Shown in pieces: positions 1-8,401 of a DNA stretch of 64,000 nucleotides. Position numbers and translations under genes: made by a program. Position 1 is the first letter of the stretch. Each line of letters opens with the position of its first letter. Source of the DNA: Elusimicrobiota bacterium. Its GTDB lineage: Bacteria; Elusimicrobiota; Elusimicrobia; UBA1565; UBA9628. Location of the stretch: positions 1 through 64,000 of the forward strand of contig JACPFR010000031.1 in NCBI GenBank assembly GCA_016182905.1, given 5' to 3'. The notes under the pieces are model-generated. The model had not been told where the DNA came from. It saw only the letters and a list, made by a program, of their open reading frames with translations, and did no database searches.

Positions 1-132
1 TCTGCGCGCGAGCGTAACCCGCGAATATCAGAATGATCGACCGTCGAGATCAGCTTCGCCTTCGGGTCCAGGATCTTCCAGGGACGGTCCGGTCGTCAGC
101 AACGACGGCGCAGTTGACTCGGCTCGTCCATA
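1..132. other. Left edge, no gene assigned
   Basis: No reading frame here has a convincing start, ribosome binding site or recognisable product. One minus-strand frame (about codons opposite 1-90) has coding-like composition but opens right after a TGA without a start codon, so it may be the relic or the out-of-window part of something to the left. Confidence 0.3.
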
Positions 133-807
133 TCAGAAGCGGCTCTTGGGCAGGACCTTGCGCGGATCGAGCGCCGTGCGGGCGCGCCGCATCTCGAAGT
201 GGATGTGCGGCCCCGTCGAGCGCCCGGTGCTGCCCAGGAGGGCGATCACCTGTCCCTGCGTCACCTTCTCGCCCAGCTTGACCTTCAGCGAATCGTTGTG
301 GGCGTACAGCGTGGTCACCTGCGAGTCGTGGCGCAGGATGACGACGTTGCCGTAGCCGCGCATGCGGTCGTTGGCGTAGAGGACCTCGCCGGCCGCGGAG
401 GCGTACACGGGCTCGCCCGTGTCGGCGGCGATGTCGATGCCCTCGTGCGCCTTGTGCCAGCGGTGGCCGAACTCGGAGCTGACGATGCCCGCACTGAGCG
501 GCCAGCGGTAGTCGCCTTTGTAGGCCGGGAGCTTCGGGTAGCGCCGCGCGACCACGCGGGTCACCGGGGCGGAGTGCAGGTCGCCGCCGTCGTTGTGCAT
601 CTGATAGTACGCCGCTTTCGCCGCGTAGTAGCCGAAGTCCTTCACCAGGCCGCCGGCGACGACGACGGTGCTGACCGCGACCTTGGTGGCGAGCTTGGCG
701 GTGCCGTAGGTCAGCTTCGCCGTCCCCTTGACCACCTTGCCCGCCGTGCGGCAGCCGCTCAGCAAGAAGACGGCGGCGACGGCGACGGCCAGGTGGCGGC
801 GAGGCAT
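133..807 (-). CDS. M23-family peptidase lipoprotein
   Basis: A 224-residue putative periplasmic, membrane-anchored peptidoglycan endopeptidase or LytM-type activator. Residues 1-19 form a lipoprotein signal ending in LLSGC (lipidated Cys19). A short linker is followed by the M23/LytM domain at about residues 100-210, with the zinc motif HEGID (His121, Asp125) and the catalytic HIH (His201, His203), so the active site looks complete. The start was chosen at the ATG of MPRRHLAV because it begins the signal peptide; a longer upstream frame is only read-through. A TATCCT hexamer lies about 9 nt upstream of the start on the minus strand. It is transcribed away from the SRPBCC gene. Which peptide bond it cuts cannot be told. 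Confidence 0.9.
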   Translation of the reverse strand: MPRRHLAVAVAAVFLLSGCRTAGKVVKGTAKLTYGTAKLATKVAVSTVVVAGGLVKDFGYYAAKAAYYQMHNDGGDLHSAPVTRVVARRYPKLPAYKGDYRWPLSAGIVSSEFGHRWHKAHEGIDIAADTGEPVYASAAGEVLYANDRMRGYGNVVILRHDSQVTTLYAHNDSLKVKLGEKVTQGQVIALLGSTGRSTGPHIHFEMRRARTALDPRKVLPKSRF

Positions 808-911
808 CCGAGTGAGGATACACGCCCTTCGGCTAAAAATCCAGAGGCGGGCGCGTCGCCCGGCGCGAAAACCGTCACCGCGCCGCCATGGCGCGCCGTC
901 CGCGTTCCGGG

Positions 912-917
912 TATAAT
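912..917 (+). promoter_or_regulatory. -10 element TATAAT of the SRPBCC gene
   Basis: A perfect TATAAT ends 7 nt before the ATG at 925. No good -35 is visible at 16-18 nt spacing (TGGCGC-like only). At the usual -10 to +1 distance the transcript would begin within about 2 nt of the start codon. Confidence 0.65.
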
Positions 918-924
918 CGGCCCC

Positions 925-1326
925 ATGGACGACGTCCACCACATCGGCGTTCACATCGCGCGCAAGCCGGACGAGGTCTACGAGTTCGCCTCCGATCCGC
1001 GGAACCTGCCCCTCTGGGCGGCCGGGCTGGCGCGTTCCGAGGTGCGCAAGGACGGCGACGCCTGGGTCGCGCGGGCCCCTTTCGGCGCGGTCCGGATCCG
1101 GTTCGCCGAGCGGAACCGCTTCGGCGTGCTGGACCACGACGTGACCTTGGAGTCGGGGGTCGCCGTCCATAACCCGATGCGGGTCGTCCCCGGCGGCGAG
1201 GGGAGCGAGTTCCTGTTCACCTTGATCCGCCAGCCGGGCATGTCGGACGCCCGGCTCGCCGAGGACAAGGCGGCGGTGGAGAAGGACCTGAAGACGCTCA
1301 AGGAGCTTTTGGAGCGGAGACCCTGA
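925..1326 (+). CDS. SRPBCC-family (START-like) protein
   Basis: A 133-residue cytoplasmic protein with the typical opening of polyketide-cyclase/SRPBCC proteins: a beta strand followed by KPDEVYEFASDPRNLPLW, then alternating strands and a C-terminal helix rich in Lys and Glu. The fold binds hydrophobic ligands; no ligand or reaction can be inferred. It has its own promoter with almost no leader and is followed 32 nt later by an independently promoted MFS gene, so it is probably a single-gene transcript. Confidence 0.75.
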   Translation: MDDVHHIGVHIARKPDEVYEFASDPRNLPLWAAGLARSEVRKDGDAWVARAPFGAVRIRFAERNRFGVLDHDVTLESGVAVHNPMRVVPGGEGSEFLFTLIRQPGMSDARLAEDKAAVEKDLKTLKELLERRP

Positions 1327-1358
1327 CCGGGGCCTCTATTTCGTAGAATCGCCCCCCG

Positions 1359-2651
1359 ATGGGGCTCGACACGGCGCGCAGGCGCCTGCGGTGGGAACTG
1401 ATCATCCTAGGCTGCATGTACCTCGGGTACATGGGCTTCATCCTCTGCCGGACGGCGATCTACGTCGCGAGCCCGGCGATGGTCGGCGATCCCGCCCTCG
1501 GCCTCACGAAGACCATGTTCGGCGCGATCCTGGGCTGGGGCACGGCCGGGATGGTCACGGGCAAGCTGCTCAGCGGCGCCGTCGCCGACCGCCTCGGCGG
1601 GCGCGCGGTCTTCCTGCTGGCGCTGTCCGTCACGACCGCGGCGGCCTTCGCCTTTTCGATCCCCGGCGGCTTCGCGTTCTACTGCTTCCTCAATTTCACG
1701 ATGCTGCTCGCCGCCGCCGCCGGCTGGCCGGCGATGTCCAAGCTGATCGCGGCCTGGTACGAGCCCGACCGCTACGGGAAGGTCTGGGGGGTGATCTCGA
1801 CCAGCTCGCGCCTGAGCTCGGTCCTCTCCACCTTGCTGCTCGGCGCCCTGCTCGCGCGAACGACCTGGCCCGCCGTCTTCCTCACGGCGGGGACGATGAC
1901 CGTCGCCGTCGGGGCGATCGTCTTCGCCTTCCTGAAGGGCGGCCCGGGCGACGCGGGCCTGCCTCCGCCCGCCGCCGCCGAGGACGGCAAGGCCGTGGCG
2001 CATCCGCTGGACGGGGCGAGCCTCAAGGACGCTCTTGTCTACTTCGCCCGCAGCGGCCGCGTCTGGCTGATGTGCGTCAGCATCATGTGCACGACGGTGC
2101 TGATGGAGGTCATCGGCTTCCTGCCGCTCTACCTGAAGGAGACCTTGGCTATCTCCCCGGCGCAGGCGGCGACGGCCTCGTCGGTGTTCCCGGCCGGGTG
2201 CCTCGCGGCGCTCCTTGCCGGCGGCTGGGCGTACGACCGCGTCTCCCGGAGGGGACGCGCGCCGCTGCTCGGCGGGATGCTCGCGGTCTCCGCGCTGTGC
2301 CTCGCGGCGCTGTTCGCGATGGGAAGGGTCCCGCTCACGCCGGGGACGGCGTTCGCGGCCACCGTCGTCGTGCTCTTCGTCTACGGCTTGACCGTGGCGC
2401 CTTCCTACTATCTCCCGATGAGCGTCTTCTCGATCGAGCACGGCGGCAGGCACTGCGGCGTCCTGATCGGGCTCATCGACGCGGCGGGCTACGCGGCGGC
2501 GATGCTCTATCAATTCGCCGGAGGCGTCATCATCGACCGGCCGGGCGGCTGGCAGGACATGCTGGTCCTGCTGATGGCGACGGCCGCCGCCGCCGCGGCC
2601 GCGACGGTCTGGTTCGCGCGCCGGGACGCGGCGTCACACGCCGGATATTGA
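1359..2651 (+). CDS. MFS transporter
   Basis: A 430-residue inner-membrane protein with about 12 hydrophobic segments in two halves separated by a hydrophilic loop near residues 195-225. The N-half carries the MFS loop-2/3 signature GAVADRLGGR, and the C-half the equivalent YDRVSRRGRAP. It resembles the glycerol-3-phosphate/hexose-phosphate (OPA/UhpT-like) and UhpC-type branch in general layout, but the substrate is unknown. A TAGAAT hexamer at 1344-1349 ends 9 nt before the ATG. The stop codon overlaps the -35 of the next gene. Confidence 0.85.
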   Translation: MGLDTARRRLRWELIILGCMYLGYMGFILCRTAIYVASPAMVGDPALGLTKTMFGAILGWGTAGMVTGKLLSGAVADRLGGRAVFLLALSVTTAAAFAFSIPGGFAFYCFLNFTMLLAAAAGWPAMSKLIAAWYEPDRYGKVWGVISTSSRLSSVLSTLLLGALLARTTWPAVFLTAGTMTVAVGAIVFAFLKGGPGDAGLPPPAAAEDGKAVAHPLDGASLKDALVYFARSGRVWLMCVSIMCTTVLMEVIGFLPLYLKETLAISPAQAATASSVFPAGCLAALLAGGWAYDRVSRRGRAPLLGGMLAVSALCLAALFAMGRVPLTPGTAFAATVVVLFVYGLTVAPSYYLPMSVFSIEHGGRHCGVLIGLIDAAGYAAAMLYQFAGGVIIDRPGGWQDMLVLLMATAAAAAAATVWFARRDAASHAGY

Positions 2652-2676
2652 GCCGGCGAAGAGAAATCCGTACAAT
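2648..2676 (+). promoter_or_regulatory. Promoter of the BNR-MoaD pair
   Basis: TTGAGC (2648-2653) and TACAAT (2671-2676) are separated by exactly 17 nt. The -35 overlaps the TGA stop of the MFS gene. The expected transcript starts near 2683 and has room for a GGAG ribosome binding site before the ATG at 2699. Confidence 0.7.
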
Positions 2677-2698
2677 CCGGGACCCCATCGGAGAACCC

Positions 2699-3859
2699 AT
2701 GAAACGAACCCCGACGAAGCCCCGCCGCCCCGCCGCCGGAGTCCCCGCCGTCCTCGTCGCGACGCGCAAGGGCGCCTTCATCCTGAGGGGGGACGCCTCC
2801 CGCAGGAACTGGAAGACCTCCGAGCCTCTGTTCCTCGGCAACATGGTCCACCACATGGTGCAGGACCCGCGCGATCCCAAGACGATCCTGATCGCGGCGC
2901 GCACCGGGCATCTGGGCCCGACGGTGTACCGCTCGACCGACGCGGGCCGGTCCTGGAAGGAGTCCGAGAAGCCGCCGGCGTTCCGCAAGGCGCCCGACGG
3001 GGAGAAAGGCCGCGTCGTCGACCACGTCTTCTGGCTGACGCCCGGGCACGCGTCCGAGCCCGGCGTGTGGCTGGCGGGAACCTCCCCGCACGGCCTGTTC
3101 CGCACCGAGGACGGCGGCAGGACCTGGAAGGGCGTCGACGGCTTCAACGAGAACCCGAAGCGCGGCGAGTGGTGCGGCGGCGATCCGACGCCCGACGGGC
3201 CCAAGACCCACTCGATCAACATCGATCCGCGCGACAAGAACCATATCTATATGGGCTTCTCGAGCGGCGGCGTCATGGAGACGACCGACGGCGGCGCGAC
3301 CTGGCGGCACCTGATCAAGGGCCTCGACGTCGTCGAGGGCTTCGACGGGAGCGACCCGCGCGTTCATGACCCGCATTGCGTCCGCCTGCATCCGGCGGAC
3401 CCGGACCGGCTCTACCAGCAGAACCACTGCGGCATCTACCGGCTCGACCGGCCGTCCGAGGAGTGGGTGCGCATAGGCCGCAACATGCCCAAGACGGTCG
3501 GCGACATCGGCTTTCCGATGGTCGTGCACCCGCGCGACCGCGACGCCGCCTGGGTGTTCCCGATGGACGGCACGCAGGCGTGGCCGCGCACGAGCCCGGA
3601 CGGCAAGCCCGCGGTGTACGGGACCAAGGACGCGGGCAAGACCTGGAAGCGTCTGGACCGCGGCCTTCCCCGGTCCAACGCCTGGTTCACGGTCAAGCGC
3701 CAGGCGATGGCGGCCGACGGCCGCGACCCGGTCGGCCTCTATTTCGGCGCGACGCACGGCGAGGTCTGGGGCAGCCGCGACGAGGGCCGGTCGTGGTCGC
3801 GCCTGGCCGCGTACCTGCCCCACATCTACGCGGTGGAGACGGCGACCTTGCCGCGCTGA
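2699..3859 (+). CDS. BNR/sialidase-type beta-propeller protein
   Basis: A 386-residue protein without a signal peptide, made of repeated BNR/Asp-box-like motifs such as YRSTDAGRSWKES, FRTEDGGRTWKG, METTDGGATWRHL, YGTKDAGKTWKRL and WGSRDEGRSWSRL. These mark a sialidase/sortilin-type beta-propeller, here probably six or seven blades. No sialidase catalytic triad is evident, so an enzymatic role is not supported. The start at 2699 has a GGAG 4 nt upstream. Its stop overlaps the start of a MoaD/ThiS-like gene (TGATG), so the two are translationally coupled; this pairing seems to recur in other bacteria, but the joint function is unknown to me. Confidence 0.85.
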   Translation: MKRTPTKPRRPAAGVPAVLVATRKGAFILRGDASRRNWKTSEPLFLGNMVHHMVQDPRDPKTILIAARTGHLGPTVYRSTDAGRSWKESEKPPAFRKAPDGEKGRVVDHVFWLTPGHASEPGVWLAGTSPHGLFRTEDGGRTWKGVDGFNENPKRGEWCGGDPTPDGPKTHSINIDPRDKNHIYMGFSSGGVMETTDGGATWRHLIKGLDVVEGFDGSDPRVHDPHCVRLHPADPDRLYQQNHCGIYRLDRPSEEWVRIGRNMPKTVGDIGFPMVVHPRDRDAAWVFPMDGTQAWPRTSPDGKPAVYGTKDAGKTWKRLDRGLPRSNAWFTVKRQAMAADGRDPVGLYFGATHGEVWGSRDEGRSWSRLAAYLPHIYAVETATLPR

Positions 3860-4119
3860 TGCGCGTGATCATCCCGTCGTCCTTGCGCTCCTACACGGGC
3901 GGCCTGGCCGAGGTCGACGCCGAGGCGGCGACGGTCGCGGGCCTGCTCCAGGAGCTCGACCGCCGCTACCCGGGCTTCCGGTTCCGGGTCGTCGACGAGC
4001 AGGACGCGCTGAGGCCGCACATCCGCGTCTCGGTCAACGCCGAGGTGACCGCCGACCTCGCCGCGCCCCTGCGGCCCGGGGACGAGGTGGCCCTGATCCA
4101 GGCCTTCAGCGGGGGCTGA
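3859..4119 (+). CDS. MoaD/ThiS-family small sulfur-carrier-like protein
   Basis: An 86-residue ubiquitin-fold protein ending in the diagnostic GG (FSGG) with the preceding LRPGDEVALIQA strand-turn typical of MoaD. In molybdopterin or thiamin synthesis this C-terminal Gly is adenylated and thiocarboxylated by an E1-like partner. No moaE, thiG, moeB or other cofactor gene is nearby; the only partner is the BNR protein whose stop overlaps its start. A role as a protein modifier or dedicated sulfur donor is inference. Confidence 0.8.
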   Translation: MRVIIPSSLRSYTGGLAEVDAEAATVAGLLQELDRRYPGFRFRVVDEQDALRPHIRVSVNAEVTADLAAPLRPGDEVALIQAFSGG

Positions 4120-4121
4120 CG

Positions 4122-4141
4122 GGCCCTCCCCGCGGGGGGCC
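4122..4141 (+). terminator. GC hairpin after the MoaD-like gene
   Basis: An 8-bp G+C stem with a short loop sits directly after the stop at 4119. There is no downstream T run, so this is a terminator-like structure rather than a textbook intrinsic terminator. Confidence 0.4.
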
Positions 4142-4150
4142 GGAATGCCC

Positions 4151-4179
4151 TTGAATCCGTAACATCGCGGGGCTACCCT
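4151..4179 (+). promoter_or_regulatory. Promoter of the 4186 gene
   Basis: TTGAAT (4151-4156) and TACCCT (4174-4179) with 17-nt spacing. The -10 ends 6 nt before the ATG, giving an essentially leaderless transcript. Confidence 0.65.
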
Positions 4180-4185
4180 TAGAGC

Positions 4186-4761
4186 ATGATCCTCGGGGTT
4201 CTTCTGCTGGCGGCCGGGACGGCCTGCGCGGACGCGTCGACGAGCACCGCCGCGCGGGCCCCGGAGGAAACGCTGCGCGTCATGCTCGCCGACCTGCGCC
4301 GGGAGCGCGCCTGGGAGGTGCGCAAGGCCGTTCTCGGCTCAGCCGAGGAGCTTCGCGACGCCGTGGCGGCCGGGGAAGGCGCCTCCAAGGAGCGGCTCGC
4401 GGACCGGCTTCCGGGGATGGCCAAGGATCCGTTCGGCATCTGCCGCGACCTCGTCGGCTGCCGCGAGGCGCCCGCGTCCCTTCACGTGGAGGACCCCGTG
4501 CTCCTCGACGACGCCTTCATGGCTCTGGCGCGGCCCTGGTTCAAGCTGCAGAAGGCGAGAGGGAAGGCGGTGACGGTGAGCGTCGACCCGGGCGCCGGCG
4601 TCCAGCTCAAGCTCGAGGATTTCCCGCGGCGGCCGGTCGTGACCTTGTCCGCGCTGCCGGCGCCCACGGGCGGCTTCGACGTGGCCGTGGATGAAGGCGA
4701 CGAGGCGGCCCGGGATTTCGCCGCCGAGCGCGCAGCCGTCCTGCAGGGCGCCAAGAATTAA
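4186..4761 (+). CDS. Hypothetical exported protein
   Basis: A 191-residue protein with a short N-terminal signal (ILGVLLLAAGTACA) that probably directs export; a Cys within the signal could be a lipidation site but the lipobox is poor. The mature part is charged and helical, with Cys pairs around CRDLVGCRE and a C-terminal half of alternating beta segments. I recognise no family. It is a monocistronic unit by promoter evidence, followed 16 nt later by a separately promoted dioxygenase gene. Confidence 0.65.
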   Translation: MILGVLLLAAGTACADASTSTAARAPEETLRVMLADLRRERAWEVRKAVLGSAEELRDAVAAGEGASKERLADRLPGMAKDPFGICRDLVGCREAPASLHVEDPVLLDDAFMALARPWFKLQKARGKAVTVSVDPGAGVQLKLEDFPRRPVVTLSALPAPTGGFDVAVDEGDEAARDFAAERAAVLQGAKN

Positions 4762-4777
4762 GTACGCTACCCGCAGC

Positions 4778-5641
4778 GTGGCCATCCCGACGATCGAATT
4801 CTCGAAGCAGGACGCGAAGAGGCCGTCCGCGAAGACGCTGAGGAAGGTCCGCTCCGCGATGGAGCGCGACGGCGCGGTCGCCTTCGCCAACCTGTTCCCT
4901 CTGCCGCTGCTGAAGCGGCTGCGCGCGGAGGTCCTGCGCCGCCACGCCTCGGGAGAGCTCCACGCCCGCGGACTCGTCCGCGACATCGCCGGCCGCTACG
5001 CCGCCGTCCTGCCGTTCGAGGGTCCCTTCCTGGACCCGGGGTTCTACGCCGACCCCAAGCTGCGCGCCATGCTCGCCGCGCTGCTGGGGGAGGACTACCG
5101 CATCTCGAGCCTGGAGACCGTCATCGCGATGCCCGGCGCCTACCGGCAGCATCAGCACATCGACGCGCCGATCCGCTTCGACCGGTCCGTCGGCGGGAAG
5201 AAGATCGTCTTCCCGGGAGACCTGTCCGCGCTCCCGCCTTACGCCGTCACCTTGTGCGTGCCGCTGTGCGACGTGACCGAGGAGAACGGCCCGACCGCGA
5301 TCTGGCGCGGCTCGCACCGCGCGGCGCTGCGCGCCCGGCCTCCGGGGGAAAAGGAGGTCGCCCGCCGCTTCCCCGTCGAGCGCATGGCGGGCCCCTTCGG
5401 CCGCTCGTTCTTCTTCGACTACCGCACCTTCCACGGCGGGATGCCCAACCTCACCTCGGAGCCGCGGCCCGTGCTGATGTTCGTGTTCACGCGCTCTTGG
5501 TTCCGGGACCCGAACACGGCCGACGTCTTCCCGCGCCTGGTCGTCTCGAGGCGCAGCCTCGCGCGGGTCCCCGAGCGGCATCGTCCCCTGTTCCTGCTCG
5601 CTCCGGCCGCCCGCCGCGCGCTGTGGGGGAATAAAGCTTAG
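4778..5641 (+). CDS. Phytanoyl-CoA dioxygenase (PhyH)-like oxygenase
   Basis: A 287-residue Fe(II)/2-oxoglutarate-dependent dioxygenase candidate. The metal triad is visible: HQHID (His127, Asp129) and the distal His219 in TFHGG, with Arg230 eleven residues on as the likely 2-oxoglutarate contact. The double-stranded beta-helix core spans about residues 110-245. A GTG start at 4778 was preferred because TACGCT (4763-4768) ends 9 nt upstream; an ATG at 4691 would overlap the previous gene by 71 nt. Substrate unknown; PhyH relatives hydroxylate lipids, amino acids and small natural products. Confidence 0.75.
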   Translation: MAIPTIEFSKQDAKRPSAKTLRKVRSAMERDGAVAFANLFPLPLLKRLRAEVLRRHASGELHARGLVRDIAGRYAAVLPFEGPFLDPGFYADPKLRAMLAALLGEDYRISSLETVIAMPGAYRQHQHIDAPIRFDRSVGGKKIVFPGDLSALPPYAVTLCVPLCDVTEENGPTAIWRGSHRAALRARPPGEKEVARRFPVERMAGPFGRSFFFDYRTFHGGMPNLTSEPRPVLMFVFTRSWFRDPNTADVFPRLVVSRRSLARVPERHRPLFLLAPAARRALWGNKA

Positions 5642-5669
5642 ACGCAGCCGTCTTTTCAGGAGACAATCG

Positions 5670-7070
5670 ATGAGGATCCCCGCCGCCGCCCTGCTCGCCT
5701 CGCTGACCTTGGCCGCCGGCTGCATGCCGGCCGCGCCCAAGCGCGCCGACGCCCTGAGCGTGATGTCCGCCCAGGGCCGCAACCGCGACGTCAAGAAGCT
5801 GAGGCTGGCGATGATGTTCTCGGAGAACACGAAGAACGCCGCCGCGTACCTGCAGAAGGCGGCCGGCACCATGACCGGGCGGTGGGGCAGCGTCAACGAC
5901 GTCGCCTTCTTCCAGTCCATCAGCGGAGCCCTGGAAAAGGCCTTCGCGACGGTCGTCACGGTGGACAGCCTCGAGCAGGCGAAGGCCGAGGGCGCGCACG
6001 TGGCGGCGATCGTGGACGTCTACGCGAAGATCGGAAGCGCCTCCTTCACGAAGACCTCCGCCGAGGTGGGCGCGGCGTTCCAGTCGCTCGACGGCGCGCC
6101 GATCGCCGTGGTGCGCGGGGCGGGACATTATCGCGTCCCTTATCCCAACACGAGCTTGCGCTGGGCCGAGGCGAGCGGCGCGGCGGTGGAGACCTTCGCG
6201 CTGGCGCTGTCGACCAACGCCGAGCTCGCGGAATTCGCGTCGAGGACGGCGCCGTCGGCCGCGGTCGCCGCCGCCCCGGCGGCCCCGGCCCCCGCGCCCG
6301 CGGCCAGGTCCTACCGCTCCGACGTCGAGGAGCCCTCCTTCCATCGCCCCGAGGACGCCTCGAAGTTCGCTTTGGTCGTCGGCGTGGAGCAATACGCGTC
6401 GCTGCCCGCGGCCGAGCACGCGGTCCGGGACGCCAAGGCGCTGAAGGCGCACCTGCTCGCCGCCGGATATCCCGAGCGGAACATCGTGCTCCTGACCGAT
6501 CAGCAGGCGGGGAAATCGGGGCTGGAGAAGTATCTCGACGCCTGGCTGCCGAAGAACACGGACGAGAAGTCCTCCGTTTTCTTCTACTTCTCCGGGCACG
6601 GCGCCCCGAACCCGGACGACGACCAGGCCTACCTGGTCCCGTGGGACGGCGACCCCAAGTTCCTGGCGAACACCGGCTATCCCGTCAAGCGCCTCTACGA
6701 GCGGCTCAACGCGCTCAAGGCCAGGCGCGTCCTGGTCGCGATGGACGCCTGCTTCTCGGGCTCCGGCGGGCGCTCCGTGCTCGCCAAGGGCACGCGCCCC
6801 CTGATCGCCAAGGTGGACCTCGGCGCGGGCACCGCCGGCCGCGTGCAGGCGCTGACCGCCTCGGCCTCCGACGAGATCACCGGGACCGACGAGGCCTCCG
6901 GCCACGGGCTCTTCACCTACCAGCTCCTCAAGGGCCTATCCGCGAAAGGCGGCCGGGCCACGTTCAAGGAGCTCTTCGACTACCTGACCCCGAAGGTCCG
7001 CGACGCGGCCCGCCGCGACAACCGGGACCAGACGCCGCAGCTCGTCGGGAACGGAGACGCCTCTCTGTAG
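5670..7070 (+). CDS. Caspase-like (C14) lipoprotein
   Basis: A 466-residue exported protein. The signal ends in LAAGC (Cys18), predicting lipid anchoring. Residues 30-190 form an uncharacterised domain that resembles penicillin-binding-protein-activator or LpoB-like stress lipoproteins only vaguely. An Ala/Pro linker (195-215) leads to a peptidase C14 p20-like domain (230-466) with the catalytic dyad His310 in YFSGHG and Cys361 in MDACFSG. Translation starts at an ATG 7 nt after a GGAG ribosome binding site. Bacterial metacaspase-like proteins usually cleave after Lys or Arg; the substrate, and whether it acts outside the cytoplasmic membrane as the signal implies, are open. Confidence 0.85.
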   Translation: MRIPAAALLASLTLAAGCMPAAPKRADALSVMSAQGRNRDVKKLRLAMMFSENTKNAAAYLQKAAGTMTGRWGSVNDVAFFQSISGALEKAFATVVTVDSLEQAKAEGAHVAAIVDVYAKIGSASFTKTSAEVGAAFQSLDGAPIAVVRGAGHYRVPYPNTSLRWAEASGAAVETFALALSTNAELAEFASRTAPSAAVAAAPAAPAPAPAARSYRSDVEEPSFHRPEDASKFALVVGVEQYASLPAAEHAVRDAKALKAHLLAAGYPERNIVLLTDQQAGKSGLEKYLDAWLPKNTDEKSSVFFYFSGHGAPNPDDDQAYLVPWDGDPKFLANTGYPVKRLYERLNALKARRVLVAMDACFSGSGGRSVLAKGTRPLIAKVDLGAGTAGRVQALTASASDEITGTDEASGHGLFTYQLLKGLSAKGGRATFKELFDYLTPKVRDAARRDNRDQTPQLVGNGDASL

Positions 7071-7102
7071 CCGGCCGGGAGCGTCGCGGCGCGCCCTCGG
7101 CG

Positions 7103-8335
7103 TCAACGACCGGGTCGCGCCGCGCCGTCGAGGGGCAGGCGCAGGATGAGGCGCGCGCCGCCGTCCGGGCCGTTCTCGGCGGCGAGCGTCCCGCCGTGCT
7201 CGCGCGCGATGCGGGCGCAGCGGTTGAGGCCCAGCCCGGTGCCGCCCTGCGAGGCGCGCGTCGTCTCGTAGGCGCCGAAGAGGCGCGGCAGGATCTCCGG
7301 CGAGAACCCGGGCCCCTCGTCCTCGACCGTCGAGACCGCGAAGTCCCCGTCGCGCCGCGTCGTGAGCCGGACCTCGCCGCCGTTCTTGCTGACGGAGAGC
7401 GCGTTGAGGAAGAGGTTCAGGAAAAGGCGCTGAAGGTGGGCGCGGCTGGCCCGGACCGCGCAGGGCTCGCAGGACGGCGTCACGACGAGGCGCGCGTTCT
7501 TCGCCAGGAAGACGTTCTGGACCAGCGCGGTGACGCTCTTCGCGATCGCGTCGAGGTCGTCGGGCGCGAGCTCGAACTTGGCGTCGGCTCCCTGGCGGGC
7601 GAGCTGCTGCGACATCTCGCCGCCGAGCCGCGCCATCCGCTTCACCCGCTCGAGGCCTTCGCGGGCGCCCTCGCTCAGGGATTGCTCGCCGAGGACCGTG
7701 TCGGTGAACCCGGAGATGACCATGAACGCGTTGCGCAGGTCGTGGGCGACCCCGGCGCTGACGAGCGCGACGTTGCTCAGCGCGGCCGCGCCTTCCAGGC
7801 GCGTCGTGAGCTGCTCGGCGCGGCGGCTCTCGGTGCGGAGCTGGTCATGGGCGCTGCGGTCCTTGGCGACGAGCCGCGACGCGGCCAGGGCGGTGAAGAG
7901 GAAGAAGCCGCTCTTCAGGAAGATCTCGAACGCGGCGACGGACCAGTTCCCGCGGGCCTCGCTGACGGTGAAGACGGCGTTGAACGCCACGACGCCGGCC
8001 GTCACGGCCGCGGTCTCGCGCGGCCCGAGCAGGAGGCAGACCGTGAAGATCGGCAGCAGGTAGAGGACCCAGAGGTTGGAGGAGGCTCCGCCGGAGTAGG
8101 CCAGGATCGCCGTGATCGTGCCGCAGTTGGCGAGGATGAAGCCGGTCGAGATCAGCGGGGCGTCGGGCCGGCGGCGCAGGGCTATGCCGGCGAGGAGATT
8201 GAGGGCCATCAGGACGCCGAAGAGATGGAGGATCGCGGGGTACTCGAGGCTCGGGTTGTCCCGGCCGAGGAACGCGAGGGCGGCCATGAAGACGCAGAAG
8301 GCCGCCTCGTAGCGGTTCGACAGGTTGTCGTTCAT
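7103..8335 (-). CDS. Membrane histidine kinase
   Basis: A 410-residue sensor kinase. Residues 10-155 contain five or six hydrophobic segments, probably the sensory domain. The HisKA box is AHDLRN with His199, and the HATPase domain shows an N box (NLFLNAL), DEGPGFS and GTGLGLN. The start was set at MNDN, where TATGCT (8344-8349) ends 8 nt upstream with a TTGAGC -35 17 nt further; a longer frame to 8356 would run through that promoter. No response regulator is adjacent, so it is an orphan kinase here. Confidence 0.85.
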   Translation of the reverse strand: MNDNLSNRYEAAFCVFMAALAFLGRDNPSLEYPAILHLFGVLMALNLLAGIALRRRPDAPLISTGFILANCGTITAILAYSGGASSNLWVLYLLPIFTVCLLLGPRETAAVTAGVVAFNAVFTVSEARGNWSVAAFEIFLKSGFFLFTALAASRLVAKDRSAHDQLRTESRRAEQLTTRLEGAAALSNVALVSAGVAHDLRNAFMVISGFTDTVLGEQSLSEGAREGLERVKRMARLGGEMSQQLARQGADAKFELAPDDLDAIAKSVTALVQNVFLAKNARLVVTPSCEPCAVRASRAHLQRLFLNLFLNALSVSKNGGEVRLTTRRDGDFAVSTVEDEGPGFSPEILPRLFGAYETTRASQGGTGLGLNRCARIAREHGGTLAAENGPDGGARLILRLPLDGAARPGR

Positions 8336-8343
8336 CCCGGATA

Positions 8344-8395
8344 AGCATACCCCCAAAACCGCCGCGGCTCAAGGCGGCCGGGAAAATCGTACGAT
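8344..8395. promoter_or_regulatory. Divergent promoters, kinase / CDF-like gene
   Basis: On the minus strand TTGAGC (8367-8372) and TATGCT (8344-8349) are spaced by 17 nt and serve the kinase. On the plus strand TACGAT (8390-8395) ends 6 nt before the ATG at 8402. The two promoters overlap face to face in about 50 bp and could interfere with each other. Confidence 0.6.
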
Positions 8396-8401
8396 GGACG
8401 C

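Noticed and set aside
1391-3859. An 822-codon frame starting inside the MFS gene and ending with the BNR protein
   Set aside because: The MFS gene is clearly coded in another frame, and the BNR gene has its own promoter and ribosome binding site at 2699.
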